Below are positions 16,551 to 24,191 of a DNA stretch of 40,386 bases, piece by piece. The notes under the pieces are model-generated. The model did not search any database and had not been told where the DNA came from. It saw only the letters and a list, made by a program, of their open reading frames with translations. Made by a program: the position numbers and the translations under genes. Each line of letters starts with the position of its first letter. The first letter of the stretch is position 1. The stretch covers positions 1 to 40,386 of the forward strand of contig CALMYC010000176.1 in assembly GCA_937873385.1 (NCBI GenBank), in the 5' to 3' direction. The stretch is from an uncultured Flavobacteriales bacterium. GTDB lineage: Bacteria; Bacteroidota; Bacteroidia; Flavobacteriales_F; PHOS-HE28.

Positions 16551-17351
16551 CTATGGCAACGGCCTGGCGAACACGTTCCGCCGGTGGTGTTCCAGGTACT
16601 CCGGCCTGGGGCCCGCCGCCTCCGCCGGAATGGCCAACGGCTTGCCCTCATAGGCTTGGAAGTTGGCGGCCACAGTTGCAGATGCATAGTGATCGCGGAG
16701 CGAAGAGGAGCAGACCAGCCGGAGGTGCTCGTCGAAGGTGATCAAGCCGCGATCGAAGGCACGGTCGTGGAGTGCGTTGAGGGCGTTGCCGTTGCGGGGA
16801 TCGAGGCGGTGGGCTTCGGCGGCGTTCCACGGAATGATGTGGGAAGCGATGAGCAACTCGCGCACGGCGAGGCCGGTGACGGCGCAGCGACCACCGTAAG
16901 CATTGAGGACCGCTTGACGGAAGAAGCGCTGGCCACGGCGGACATTCACAACGGCGGTGGTTTCGGTGGGGCCTGCGGGGGCGGACAGCACCGAGATCTT
17001 CTCCGGCAGTACTTCGATCGGGCTATCGGCATCGCCGGTTAGTAGTTCGGAGAGCAGCGCTTCGCTCTCCGGTGCCAATGACCCATGGTGTTCATGAAAC
17101 TCGGCCCACACCGTTCGATCCAATGCACTGGCACCCGACAAGCCCATGACCCCGCGTGCCGCCAAGCCCGCGTCCAGTGAAGCGAGGTTGCTCAGCTTCA
17201 TGGCGATGCTGCCAGGTGTGCGTCCCATGCGCTCGGCGATCTGGATCAGCACCGGATTGCTCTGGTCGAACTTGCCGAAGGGGATCTTCTCATAGAGGTT
17301 GAGGAGAACCAGCAGTTGGTCGCGGGTCCATGGGATGCGGGTGGTGGCCAT
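16551..17351 (-). CDS. HNH endonuclease (HNH_2-type, possible restriction nuclease)
   Basis: This 266-residue protein has an N-terminal region of about 60 residues (IPWTRDQLLVLLNLYEKIPFG, RMGRTPGSIAMKLSNL) that looks like a helix-turn-helix DNA-binding module. Its C-terminal HNH domain is GGRCAVTG (Cys156), LIASHIIPW (His171), NGNALNALHDRAFDRGLITFD (Asn189, His195). The catalytic His-Asn-His set is present. Members of this family are annotated as putative restriction endonucleases, but no methyltransferase is adjacent here. The ATG at 17351 shares its A with the TGA of the upstream small gene (TGATG), so the two are probably translationally coupled. Confidence 0.85.
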   Translation of the reverse strand: MATTRIPWTRDQLLVLLNLYEKIPFGKFDQSNPVLIQIAERMGRTPGSIAMKLSNLASLDAGLAARGVMGLSGASALDRTVWAEFHEHHGSLAPESEALLSELLTGDADSPIEVLPEKISVLSAPAGPTETTAVVNVRRGQRFFRQAVLNAYGGRCAVTGLAVRELLIASHIIPWNAAEAHRLDPRNGNALNALHDRAFDRGLITFDEHLRLVCSSSLRDHYASATVAANFQAYEGKPLAIPAEAAGPRPEYLEHHRRNVFARPLP

Positions 17352-17725
17352 CAGATTCTGCGTTCCCTGAGTCCTAACAACGCAAATCTGCCTGAATCCA
17401 CAAACGCAAGCCACTCGTCCCATCCTACCACTCCGAGTTTGCTTAACACTGCAAAGCCATCCTCTTCGGTGTCCACATCCATCAGTGCATGCACACCTTC
17501 ATTCAATACATGCCCATTGACTGTCCAATACTGCCGGAGCGGTGCGTCATCCATGAAGGAGAAAATAGGTTCTTCAATAATTCCGCCCATTCCGTCATCA
17601 AACACGCCTACAAGCTGCAATTCAAAGGAATCGAACGTGTTGGGCGTTCCATCATGCAGCGGATTTGGAAATTGATACGAGGTGTATTCCAACCTTTGAT
17701 CTCGTTTGTGAGCTTGGTCCGGCAT
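17351..17725 (-). CDS. Hypothetical protein coupled to the HNH endonuclease gene
   Basis: This 124-residue acidic, probably soluble protein is not recognised. Its C-terminus (GWDEWLAFVDSGRFALLGLR) and the phrases FSFMDDAPLRQYWTVNG and MDVDTEEDGFAVLSKLG look like genuine folded protein. The stop overlaps the HNH start by one base (TGATG). The base composition is more AT-rich than the neighbours. A second open frame on the same strand (to 17850, with QMDGIKSLVQCAKCLGVDAE) runs into this gene in another phase, so the true protein may be longer and interrupted by a frameshift around 17690-17725. An accessory or immunity-type role for the nuclease is only a guess from the coupling. Confidence 0.5.
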   Translation of the reverse strand: MPDQAHKRDQRLEYTSYQFPNPLHDGTPNTFDSFELQLVGVFDDGMGGIIEEPIFSFMDDAPLRQYWTVNGHVLNEGVHALMDVDTEEDGFAVLSKLGVVGWDEWLAFVDSGRFALLGLRERRI

Positions 17726-17900
17726 CCTTGTACAAGTTGTGCCGAAGCTACCAGTTCCGCATCAACTCCCAAGCACTTGGCGCACTGTACAAGCGATTTG
17801 ATTCCGTCCATTTGGTCGATGACCTGAGTGGTGCCGGATCTGGCTAGGATCAACTCCGGGCACCTTTGGACGGTGATCGCATTTCGCGTAAGGGACAGCA

Positions 17901-18027
17901 GCGGCAGCCCGGCGCAGGCGTAGCCTTGCGGGCGCGTGCAACGAGGAGGCACGACGAAGGAGTGACCCCGCAGTGCCGCGACCGCTGGCCACGACAAGCC
18001 GGCTAAAGTCCCGGCTCAAAGGCCGGG
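17901..18027 (+). repeat. Dispersed repeat, copy 1 (second copy inverted at 33355-33492)
   Basis: From GCGGCAGCCCGGCGC to CCCGGCTCAAAGGCCGGG this stretch aligns along its whole length with the reverse complement of 33355-33492. Shared blocks include CGAGGAGGC..ACGAAGGAG, CCGCTGGCC and CGGCTAAAG. An exact 17-base core (17943-17959) recurs a third time at 32116-32132. It contains local inverted repeats (CCCGGCTCAAAGGCCGGG). It looks like a non-autonomous intergenic element. Confidence 0.7.
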
Positions 18028-18197
18028 ATAAACTCCTGGCCCGGCCCGTGCGTGGGCTTTTGCGCGTGGAAAGGGATACGCCCAACTATCATCAATCCCT
18101 TCCTCTGTGCCATCACCAGCTGGAACAGGACTTGCCGGATGAGGAGACCGATGGAACGAGGCTGGCTGGCGGCCTGATGGCCATCGTGCAGACCGTA

Positions 18198-18280
18198 ATA
18201 CCATTTCGCAATAGAACATCGGAGAAGCCATGCGGAAAAAGAGCAAGCAGGCTGGACGATGTTCTATTGCGAGATGGTAT
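18198..18280. repeat. 23-bp inverted repeat with a 37-base loop
   Basis: The left arm 18198-18220 (ATACCATTTCGCAATAGAAC and three more bases) is the reverse complement of the right arm 18258-18280 except for one base (T-A replaced by T-G). The arms are AT-richer than the surroundings. The outer ends lie in TA-rich context. It is either a long hairpin or a very short MITE-like element. Confidence 0.8.
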
Positions 18281-18345
18281 AAACACCGCTGGCATGTTCC
18301 GACGGCTTTCCCGGCGATGCCCCCGCTCCGGGCCCTCAACGCCGT

Positions 18346-19596
18346 TCACTTGGGCGCCAGTTGCAGGAGGTGCGCGTTGCGGAAGTGGTATTCCAGCTTC
18401 ATCCCGTACAATTCCGCAATGGCCTTCGCAATGGGCAGACCCAGGCCCGTGCCACCATCGGCGGTGGTTTCCTTGTAGAAGCGGGTGAAGATGCGACCGG
18501 CGTCAAAGCGCTTGTCCCCGGTGTTTTCCACGGTGAACCGCCCCGGTTCCACGCGCACCGTTACGCTGCCGCCGGCGCGGTTGTGGACAATGGCGTTCTT
18601 CACCAGGTTGGTGACCAGGATGCGGGCCAGCGCGGGATCCATGGAACGCACCAGGTCGCCGGTCTCTTCCTGTTGCAGGGCCACTTCGCGGTGTTCGGCG
18701 AGGTCGGCGAATTCGTGCAGGACCTCCCGGGCGATGCCGGCAAAGGAGACTTCCTGCTCGTCGGGGAACTGGCGGTTCTCGATCCGCGCCAGCAGCAGCA
18801 AGGACCTGTTGAGGCGGGTGAGGCGTTCCAGCGTGGCGATCACTCCGCCCAATGCGTTCACGCGTTCCTCCTCGGTGCCGCCCTGCTCGGCCAGCAGTTC
18901 CAGCTTGTTGATGGCGATGGCCAGCGGCGTTTGCAGCTCGTGTGCGGCGTTGGCGGTGAAGGCCCGTTGATCGGCATAGGCATCGGCGGCGCGGCGCACC
19001 AGCCCGTTGGCTGCGGCGTGCAGCTCCCTGAACTCACTGGTGCCGGTATGGACGGGCGGCAGCTCATGCACGGTGCCCAAGCGGAAGGTCTTCAGCTGCG
19101 CAAGCATGGCATGGAAGGGTTTCCACAGCCGCTGCAACACCACATTGTTCACCAGCACAATGGTGAGCAGCAGCACCACGTACAGCGCCATGGTCGCGAT
19201 GGCCATGCTCCGCACCAGGTGGTCTTCCTCCACCGTGCTGGTGTACACCCGGATGCGGTGGTATTGGCCTTGGTGCCTGAAGGTGCCCGTGCGCAGGCGC
19301 ACGCGCTCCACCTCGCCTTCGCTGGGCACGTACAGCAGCGTGTCCACGTAGCGCTTCTTTTCTTTTGCCTCCGCGGGTTCGATGGCGAAGCCGTACAGCC
19401 CGAGGTCGCGCACGTGGAGCAGGGTGCTGTCGGTCTTCAGGCGGTGGGTGATCACTTCCTCCTGGTCGTCCAATCCTTCGTCGATGCTTTCGCGCACCGC
19501 TTCGCGCAGGATGAAGAAGAAGGCCACGGCCCATACCGCAAGCACCAGCAGCAAGGCCAGCGAAAGGTGCAGCAGGGAGCGGTTCAGGAGCTTCAT
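18346..19596 (-). CDS. Sensor histidine kinase (HisKA/HATPase_c)
   Basis: This 416-residue membrane kinase has TM1 at residues 10-30, a periplasmic sensor of about 100 residues and TM2 at about 132-152. A linker of about 50 residues (LWKPFHAMLAQLKTFRLG) follows in HAMP position. The dimerisation domain has FTANAAHELQTPLAI (phospho-acceptor His219). The ATPase domain has an N box with LVTNLVKNAIVHN (Asn334), an F box with IFTRFYK, and a G2 box with GTGLGLPIAKA (383-393). The partner is the response regulator 115 bp upstream on the same strand. The short periplasmic domain is not diagnostic of a signal. Proximity to metal and arsenic genes makes a metal stimulus possible but unproven. Confidence 0.92.
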   Translation of the reverse strand: MKLLNRSLLHLSLALLLVLAVWAVAFFFILREAVRESIDEGLDDQEEVITHRLKTDSTLLHVRDLGLYGFAIEPAEAKEKKRYVDTLLYVPSEGEVERVRLRTGTFRHQGQYHRIRVYTSTVEEDHLVRSMAIATMALYVVLLLTIVLVNNVVLQRLWKPFHAMLAQLKTFRLGTVHELPPVHTGTSEFRELHAAANGLVRRAADAYADQRAFTANAAHELQTPLAIAINKLELLAEQGGTEEERVNALGGVIATLERLTRLNRSLLLLARIENRQFPDEQEVSFAGIAREVLHEFADLAEHREVALQQEETGDLVRSMDPALARILVTNLVKNAIVHNRAGGSVTVRVEPGRFTVENTGDKRFDAGRIFTRFYKETTADGGTGLGLPIAKAIAELYGMKLEYHFRNAHLLQLAPK

Positions 19597-19711
19597 GGCG
19601 TGTACTTCAACAGATCACGTTGCCGCAGATTCCTGCGGAAGACCGCTGCGGGAGTTGCGTGAGATGCCGCAGGGTTTCCACCGGTGGCGCGCTGCGGGAG
19701 GTTGGCGGGCC

Positions 19712-20389
19712 TCATGCCTCCACAAGCCGGTATCCGATGCCGTAAACCGCCTGCACTTCCACTGCGGCATCACCTTGCCTCAGTTTCTTGCGCAGGTTCT
19801 TCACTTGTGCATAGATGAAGTCCAGGTCATCCCCCTCATCGGCGTGATCGCCCCAGACATGCTCGGCCAGGGAGGACCGCGTAACGAGCCGGTCCTTGTT
19901 CAGCAACAGGTACGTGAGCAGGTCGAACTCCTTGCGGTTGAGCGCGAGCGGTTGGCCGTCCACGCGTACGGTGCGGTTTTCCGGATGCAGCTCCACGTTG
20001 GCGACTGCCAGTGCAGGGCTTCCGCCGAACTGCTTGCGCCGCAGTACCGAACGCACCCGTGCGTTGAGCTCCGCGATGTGGAAGGGCTTGGTGAGGTAGT
20101 CGTCCGCGCCGAGGTCGAGGCCGGCGAGCTTGTCGTCCAGCGAATCCTTGGCGGAGATGATGATGACGTTGCCTTGCTTGCCGCCCTTCTTCAGCGCACG
20201 CAGCACCTCCATGCCGCTGCCGCCGGGCAGCATGATGTCCAGCAGGATGAGGTCGTACGCGTGGTCGGCCACCTTGCGCAGGGCTTCCGCCTTGTTGACG
20301 GCGGTCTCCACGGTGAAGTGTTCCCGCATCAGCGAGCGCGCGATCACCTCGGCGAGTTGGGGCTCGTCTTCCACCAGCAAAACCTTCAT
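19712..20389 (-). CDS. OmpR/PhoB-family response regulator
   Basis: This 225-residue regulator has a receiver domain with the acidic pair Glu7-Asp8, the phospho-acceptor Asp51 (LILLDIMLPGGSG) and Lys101 (ADDYLTKPF). A trans_reg_C winged-helix domain follows (ALNRKEFDLLTYLLLNKDRLV, then AVYGIGYRL). It is encoded ahead of the histidine kinase at 18346-19596, forming a standard two-component pair. TAACTTG, one base short of the -7 consensus, lies seven bases upstream of the ATG, again predicting a very short leader. It is divergent from arsR with a 166-bp shared intergenic region. Confidence 0.93.
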   Translation of the reverse strand: MKVLLVEDEPQLAEVIARSLMREHFTVETAVNKAEALRKVADHAYDLILLDIMLPGGSGMEVLRALKKGGKQGNVIIISAKDSLDDKLAGLDLGADDYLTKPFHIAELNARVRSVLRRKQFGGSPALAVANVELHPENRTVRVDGQPLALNRKEFDLLTYLLLNKDRLVTRSSLAEHVWGDHADEGDDLDFIYAQVKNLRKKLRQGDAAVEVQAVYGIGYRLVEA

Positions 20390-20527
20390 CGGTGTGCAAG
20401 TTACCGGTGCGATCCGGGAAGGAAATGGGAAATGTTCCCGTGGGTCCCGGCCAAGGCCGGATGCACCTGTACGCGGCTTGGAGGCAAATTAATCTAGCCC
20501 CGGCCTTCATTTCATTTCCTTTCATCG

Positions 20528-20535
20528 TATTTTTG
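20528..20535 (+). promoter_or_regulatory. Bacteroidota -7 box (TATTTTTG) of the ars operon
   Basis: TATTTTTG fits TAnnTTTG and lies 20 bases before the arsR ATG, so the leader would be about 14 bases. The preceding 25 bases are T-rich (repeated TTTCAT). No -33 TTG is seen at about 19-20 bp spacing. Confidence 0.5.
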
Positions 20536-20555
20536 CGATCTATTGGGCAAACCGG

Positions 20556-20921
20556 ATGGGCCTCTCCAAGCACGACGAGTTCACCGTGCGCGACAACCGC
20601 ATCGCGCGCTATGCCAAGGCGCTGGCGCACCCGGCCCGCGTCGCCATCCTGCGCTTCCTCATCCAAAAGCGCAGCTGCGTGTGCGGCGACATCGTGGAGG
20701 AACTGCCCCTCGCACAGAGCACGGTGAGCCAGCATTTGAAGGAACTGAAGGCCGCCGGGCTGATCCAGGGCGAGATCGAGGGCACCACCGTGTGCTACTG
20801 CATCGACCCAAAGGCCTGGGCCATGGCCAAGCAGCAGTTCGGCGGCCTGCTCGAAAGCTTCATCGACGGCAGTGGCGGCTGCTGCCCACCGACCAAACCA
20901 ACGATCGCAACCAAACGATAA
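20556..20921 (+). CDS. arsR: ArsR-family metalloregulator
   Basis: This 121-residue winged-helix repressor has [13 protein letters not shown], then [12 protein letters not shown] with a Cys-x-Cys pair at the position of the arsenite-binding ELCVCDL motif. The recognition helix is [18 protein letters not shown], followed by the wing [12 protein letters not shown], which adds two more cysteines. The C-terminal tail has a Cys-Cys pair (SGGCCPP). ArsR proteins repress their operon and release DNA on binding trivalent arsenic. The stop is four bases before arsM, so the two are cotranscribed and the operon is probably self-regulated. A -7 box is present at 20528. Confidence 0.92.
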   Translation: MGLSKHDEFTVRDNRIARYAKALAHPARVAILRFLIQKRSCVCGDIVEELPLAQSTVSQHLKELKAAGLIQGEIEGTTVCYCIDPKAWAMAKQQFGGLLESFIDGSGGCCPPTKPTIATKR

Positions 20922-20925
20922 AGAA

Positions 20926-21795
20926 ATGAAAACCACGGAAGACATCAAACGGACGGTGCGCGAGAAATACGCCGAGATCGCCCAGCAGGACCGCGCCGAC
21001 AACGCCGCCTCCTGCTGCGGCAGCGGAGGTTGCAGCACCGAGGTGTACAACATCATGACCGACGACTACGCCGGGCTGAAGGGCTACGCGCCTGATGCCG
21101 ACCTCGGCTTGGGCTGCGGCCTGCCCACGCAGTTCGCAGGCATCAAGCCGGGCGATACCGTCCTGGACCTCGGCTCCGGCGCCGGCAACGATTGCTTCGT
21201 GGCGCGCCACGAGACCGGCCCCGACGGCCGCGTGATCGGCGTGGACTTCACACCGGAGATGATCGCCAAGGCACGCACCAACGCGCAACAGCTCGGCTTC
21301 GCCAACGTGGAGTTCCGCGAAGGCGACATTGAGCAACTGCCCCTGAGCGATGCCATGGTGGACGTGGTGGTGAGCAACTGCGTGCTGAACCTGGTGCCGG
21401 ACAAGGAAAAGGCATTCCGCGAGATCCTTCGCGTGCTCCGGCCCGGCGGCCACTTCAGCATCAGCGACGTGGTCCTGCATGGCCAACTGCCCGCCAACAT
21501 GCAACAGGCCGCGGAGATGTACGCCGGATGCGTCTCCGGCGCATTGCAGGAGAGCGATTACCTCGGCATCATCCACCAACTGGGCTTTGCCGAAGTGACC
21601 GTGCAAAAGCGCAAGGCCATCATTGTGCCGGACGACATCCTGGCCAGCTACCTCACTGCAGAGGAACTCGCCGCGTTCAAGGCCAGCGGCACGGGCATCT
21701 TCAGCATTACCGTATCGGCTACCAAGCCGGTGGTGAGGATCGGAAAGGAAGAATTGAAGTCGGCTTGCTGCGGGAGCGGGAGTTCCTGCTGCTGA
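20926..21795 (+). CDS. arsM: Arsenite S-adenosylmethionine methyltransferase (ArsM)
   Basis: This 289-residue enzyme methylates As(III) to methylated and volatile arsenicals. It has the SAM motif VLDLGSGAGND (residues 79-89) and three cysteines in the contexts conserved in ArsM: LGCGLPT (Cys64), VSNCVLNL (Cys152) and YAGCVSGAL (Cys202). The ATG at 20926 is preferred because residues upstream are only the antiphase arsR tail. Extra cysteine clusters occur at both ends: SCCGSGGC (29-36) and a terminal ACCGSGSSCC. The terminal motif may bind arsenic or be post-translationally relevant, which is inference. It sits between arsR and arsC on one strand. Confidence 0.94.
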   Translation: MKTTEDIKRTVREKYAEIAQQDRADNAASCCGSGGCSTEVYNIMTDDYAGLKGYAPDADLGLGCGLPTQFAGIKPGDTVLDLGSGAGNDCFVARHETGPDGRVIGVDFTPEMIAKARTNAQQLGFANVEFREGDIEQLPLSDAMVDVVVSNCVLNLVPDKEKAFREILRVLRPGGHFSISDVVLHGQLPANMQQAAEMYAGCVSGALQESDYLGIIHQLGFAEVTVQKRKAIIVPDDILASYLTAEELAAFKASGTGIFSITVSATKPVVRIGKEELKSACCGSGSSCC

Positions 21796-21864
21796 AGTAG
21801 GGCGCCAGGGTGCAGGCAAGATCAACTGCACTCGGGCACCATCACGGACCCTCTTGGATCTTCC

Positions 21865-22290
21865 ATGCCTGCGCCACGCATGCGCATCCTGGTCCTCTGT
21901 ACCGGCAATAGCTGCCGCAGCCAAATGGCCGAAGGCTACCTGCGCCACTTCATCGGCGAGAAAGCTGAGGTAGTGAGTGCCGGCACGGAGATGCACGGCT
22001 TGAACCCGATGGCAGTGAAAGTGATGGCCGAGGACGGCATCGACATCAGCGGACACCATAGCAAAGTGGTGGACCAAGTGATCGATCGCCCGTACGACCT
22101 GGTGATCACCGTGTGCGACCGGGCCCGCGAGCATTGTCCATACCTGCCTGGGCCTGCCATGCGCATCCACAACAGCTTTCCCGACCCCACACAGGCCACC
22201 GGCACTGAACATGAGGTGCTCACCGTGTTCCGCCACACCCGGGACCTGATCAAACACTTTTGCCAGCACATCACACGAGACTTGTACTGA
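21865..22290 (+). CDS. arsC: Arsenate reductase, LMW-phosphatase-like (thioredoxin-coupled ArsC)
   Basis: This 141-residue protein has the CX5R phosphatase loop LCTGNSCRSQMAEG (nucleophile Cys12, Arg18). Further on VCDRAREHCPYLPG supplies Cys84 and Cys91, spaced like the redox relay of Staphylococcus-type ArsC, and SFPDPTQA supplies the general-acid Asp107. It would reduce As(V) to As(III), the substrate of ArsM. The gene begins 69 bp after arsM. The alternative start at residue 6 (MRILVL) is equally plausible. No arsenite efflux pump (Acr3/ArsB) follows in this window. Confidence 0.92.
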   Translation: MPAPRMRILVLCTGNSCRSQMAEGYLRHFIGEKAEVVSAGTEMHGLNPMAVKVMAEDGIDISGHHSKVVDQVIDRPYDLVITVCDRAREHCPYLPGPAMRIHNSFPDPTQATGTEHEVLTVFRHTRDLIKHFCQHITRDLY

Positions 22291-22577
22291 CGGGGGGCTT
22301 CCCGCAACTGTCCCCGATCGGAACTACGTGACCACCATCCCAAACTGAGGTCCTTGCAGTTCATGGCCCCGGGCGTTGCACCGGCCCCCTTCTTCCCGTA
22401 GCTGGCTTCCATCGCGGCCACCACCAACAGGCGGCCCTCTGTAGCCGGGCGAGACCCGTAGAGCCATGGTAAGGCCATGGCCATGGTGAGGCCGGAACAG
22501 GAAGCTTCCGGGAACTGCGCCCCCCTACCCGTGGCTTCTTCCCGATTGTTTCCCGGATCGCGCCCATGCTTTGCGGC

Positions 22578-23969
22578 ATGAAGCCATCCGTGCTCTTCAC
22601 ATCGCTGCTCTTCACAGGCCAGCTGCTCGCCCAGTCTGCCGATGATTCCCTCCACTTCATGCATTCGCGCCGCATGAACGATGCCGACCTGCTGAAGAAA
22701 CGCGAAGGCACCTTCTTCACCGGCATCCCGGACCTGTCCTCCGACCCGGTGACCGGTTTCGGGTTCGGGGTGCGCGGCAACCTCTACTGGAACGGCCCGC
22801 GCAGCGATCCCCGCTTTGCCTACACGCCCTACCTCGCCAAGCTGAAGGCGAATGCGGCGTACTACACGAGCAATGCGCGCGAACTCGTGTTGTCGCTGGA
22901 CGTTCCCTACTACCGCGGCACGCGCTGGCGCTTCAAGGTGGACCTGAAAGCGCAGCAAAATCCCGCGAACCTCTACTTCGGCCTCACCGAACACACGCTG
23001 GGGCCATTGCGACTTCCGTCCGACCAGGGCGGCGCCGGGTTTGGCACCTACGCGGCCTACGATCAAGCGCGAAGCATGGTGCGGCACGGGGGCCCGGGTG
23101 AAGCGGCCTTCGTTACCGATGCGCTCTCGAACCGCTTCCGTGAAACCGAGTACATGCTCAACCTGAAAGCGGACCGCGCCTTGGGCAACGGCCGTTGGCA
23201 CCTGATGGGCGGATACGAGATCCAACACTTGAGCTATGCCACCTTCGAGGGCATGGACACCGAGGGAAGGCATCCCGGAAGCAGCGAGGCGGCCAACGTG
23301 CCCAACGGCCACTCCCTGCTGCGCCGCGATTTCGACCATGGGCTTGTCTCCGGCGTGGACGGCGGCCGGGTCTCCATTGTGCAGACCGCGCTGATGTATG
23401 ATACGCGCGATTTCGAGCCGGACCCCACGAAGGGATTCTACCTCGAGGTGGCGAACGAGTATTCATCCCCCGCGATCGGTTCGCAGTTCACCTTCAACAA
23501 ATTGTTCGTGCAGGCCCGCGCCTATCGCAAGTTGCCCGTGGGCCCGCGCACGGTACTCGCTGCGCGCATCGGTGCCGGCAACATCTTCGGCGCGGAGGCT
23601 CCGTTCTTCGAGTTCCAGGACCAATGGAGCCCGGACGGCAGCATCAATGCGCTCGGCGGAAAACAATCCTTGCGCGGCCACCGCGCCAACCGCTTCCTGG
23701 CCCGGTCGCTGTGGTTCGCCAACGTGGAGCTGCGCGTCCGCCTTGCCGAGTTCGCCTTTTGGAAACAGCGCTTCGGCATCGGGTTGGCGCCCTTTTTCGA
23801 TGCCGGTACGGTACGCGACCAGTGGCAGGACCTTGACCTTGCCCACCTGCGCACTTCCTACGGCTCCGGCTTGCGCATTGCCTGGAACCAGAGCACCATC
23901 CTCTTCGTGGACTATGGCATGTCCCGCGAGGACCGCCTGTTGTTCTTCGGGATCGGGCAGGTCTTCTGA
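22578..23969 (+). CDS. BamA/TamA-type (Omp85) outer-membrane beta-barrel protein
   Basis: This 463-residue protein has a Sec signal (MKPSVLFTSLLFTGQLLAQ) and a body of amphipathic alternating strands. The Omp85 signature appears near the end: LRGHRANRF, then SLWFANVELRVRL, and the last residue is an aromatic Phe. There is no room for POTRA domains, so it is a barrel-only member. Such proteins in Bacteroidota are of unknown function, perhaps in lipid or protein insertion. The ATG at 22578 is preferred to 22566 because the signal peptide starts there; CTTTG lies four bases before it. The 287 bp upstream hold no recognised gene. Confidence 0.82.
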   Translation: MKPSVLFTSLLFTGQLLAQSADDSLHFMHSRRMNDADLLKKREGTFFTGIPDLSSDPVTGFGFGVRGNLYWNGPRSDPRFAYTPYLAKLKANAAYYTSNARELVLSLDVPYYRGTRWRFKVDLKAQQNPANLYFGLTEHTLGPLRLPSDQGGAGFGTYAAYDQARSMVRHGGPGEAAFVTDALSNRFRETEYMLNLKADRALGNGRWHLMGGYEIQHLSYATFEGMDTEGRHPGSSEAANVPNGHSLLRRDFDHGLVSGVDGGRVSIVQTALMYDTRDFEPDPTKGFYLEVANEYSSPAIGSQFTFNKLFVQARAYRKLPVGPRTVLAARIGAGNIFGAEAPFFEFQDQWSPDGSINALGGKQSLRGHRANRFLARSLWFANVELRVRLAEFAFWKQRFGIGLAPFFDAGTVRDQWQDLDLAHLRTSYGSGLRIAWNQSTILFVDYGMSREDRLLFFGIGQVF

Positions 23970-24191
23970 ACTGGCCGCGTAGGCGGTCCCCATGCCCGGC
24001 TGCTTCCACTGAACGGCGTGTGAGGAGGAAGGACGAAACAAGCAGGTGCCAAAGCATCGGAAGGCGTGACCCGGAAGGCGCTGCACGACCCTGGCCTGCA
24101 AGTTCCAGTTGCTGCCCTCCCTACCCGACCACGGCACCGGTCAACCAAGGCCATGTGCGGTACGGGCCCACGTCCAGCAGCACCGCACGAA

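Larger units (their letters stand above)
17726..18345. other. Non-coding interval with two repeat elements
   Basis: No convincing gene is seen in this 620-bp interval apart from the possible upstream part of the 17351-17725 gene on the minus strand (about 17726-17850). It holds the dispersed repeat at 17901-18027 and the long inverted repeat at 18198-18280. The rest (18028-18197) shows nothing I can name. Confidence 0.6.

Noticed and set aside
22291-22577. Possible gene remnant on the minus strand upstream of the Omp85 gene (MNCKDLSLGWW-like frame)
   Set aside because: The frame looks somewhat protein-like but I recognise no family and it has no start or clear end, so it is not listed as a feature.
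24140-24165. CAAGGCCATGTGCGGT shared with 2303-2318
   Set aside because: A 16-base match can occur by chance in 40 kb of GC-biased DNA, and the flanks do not align.
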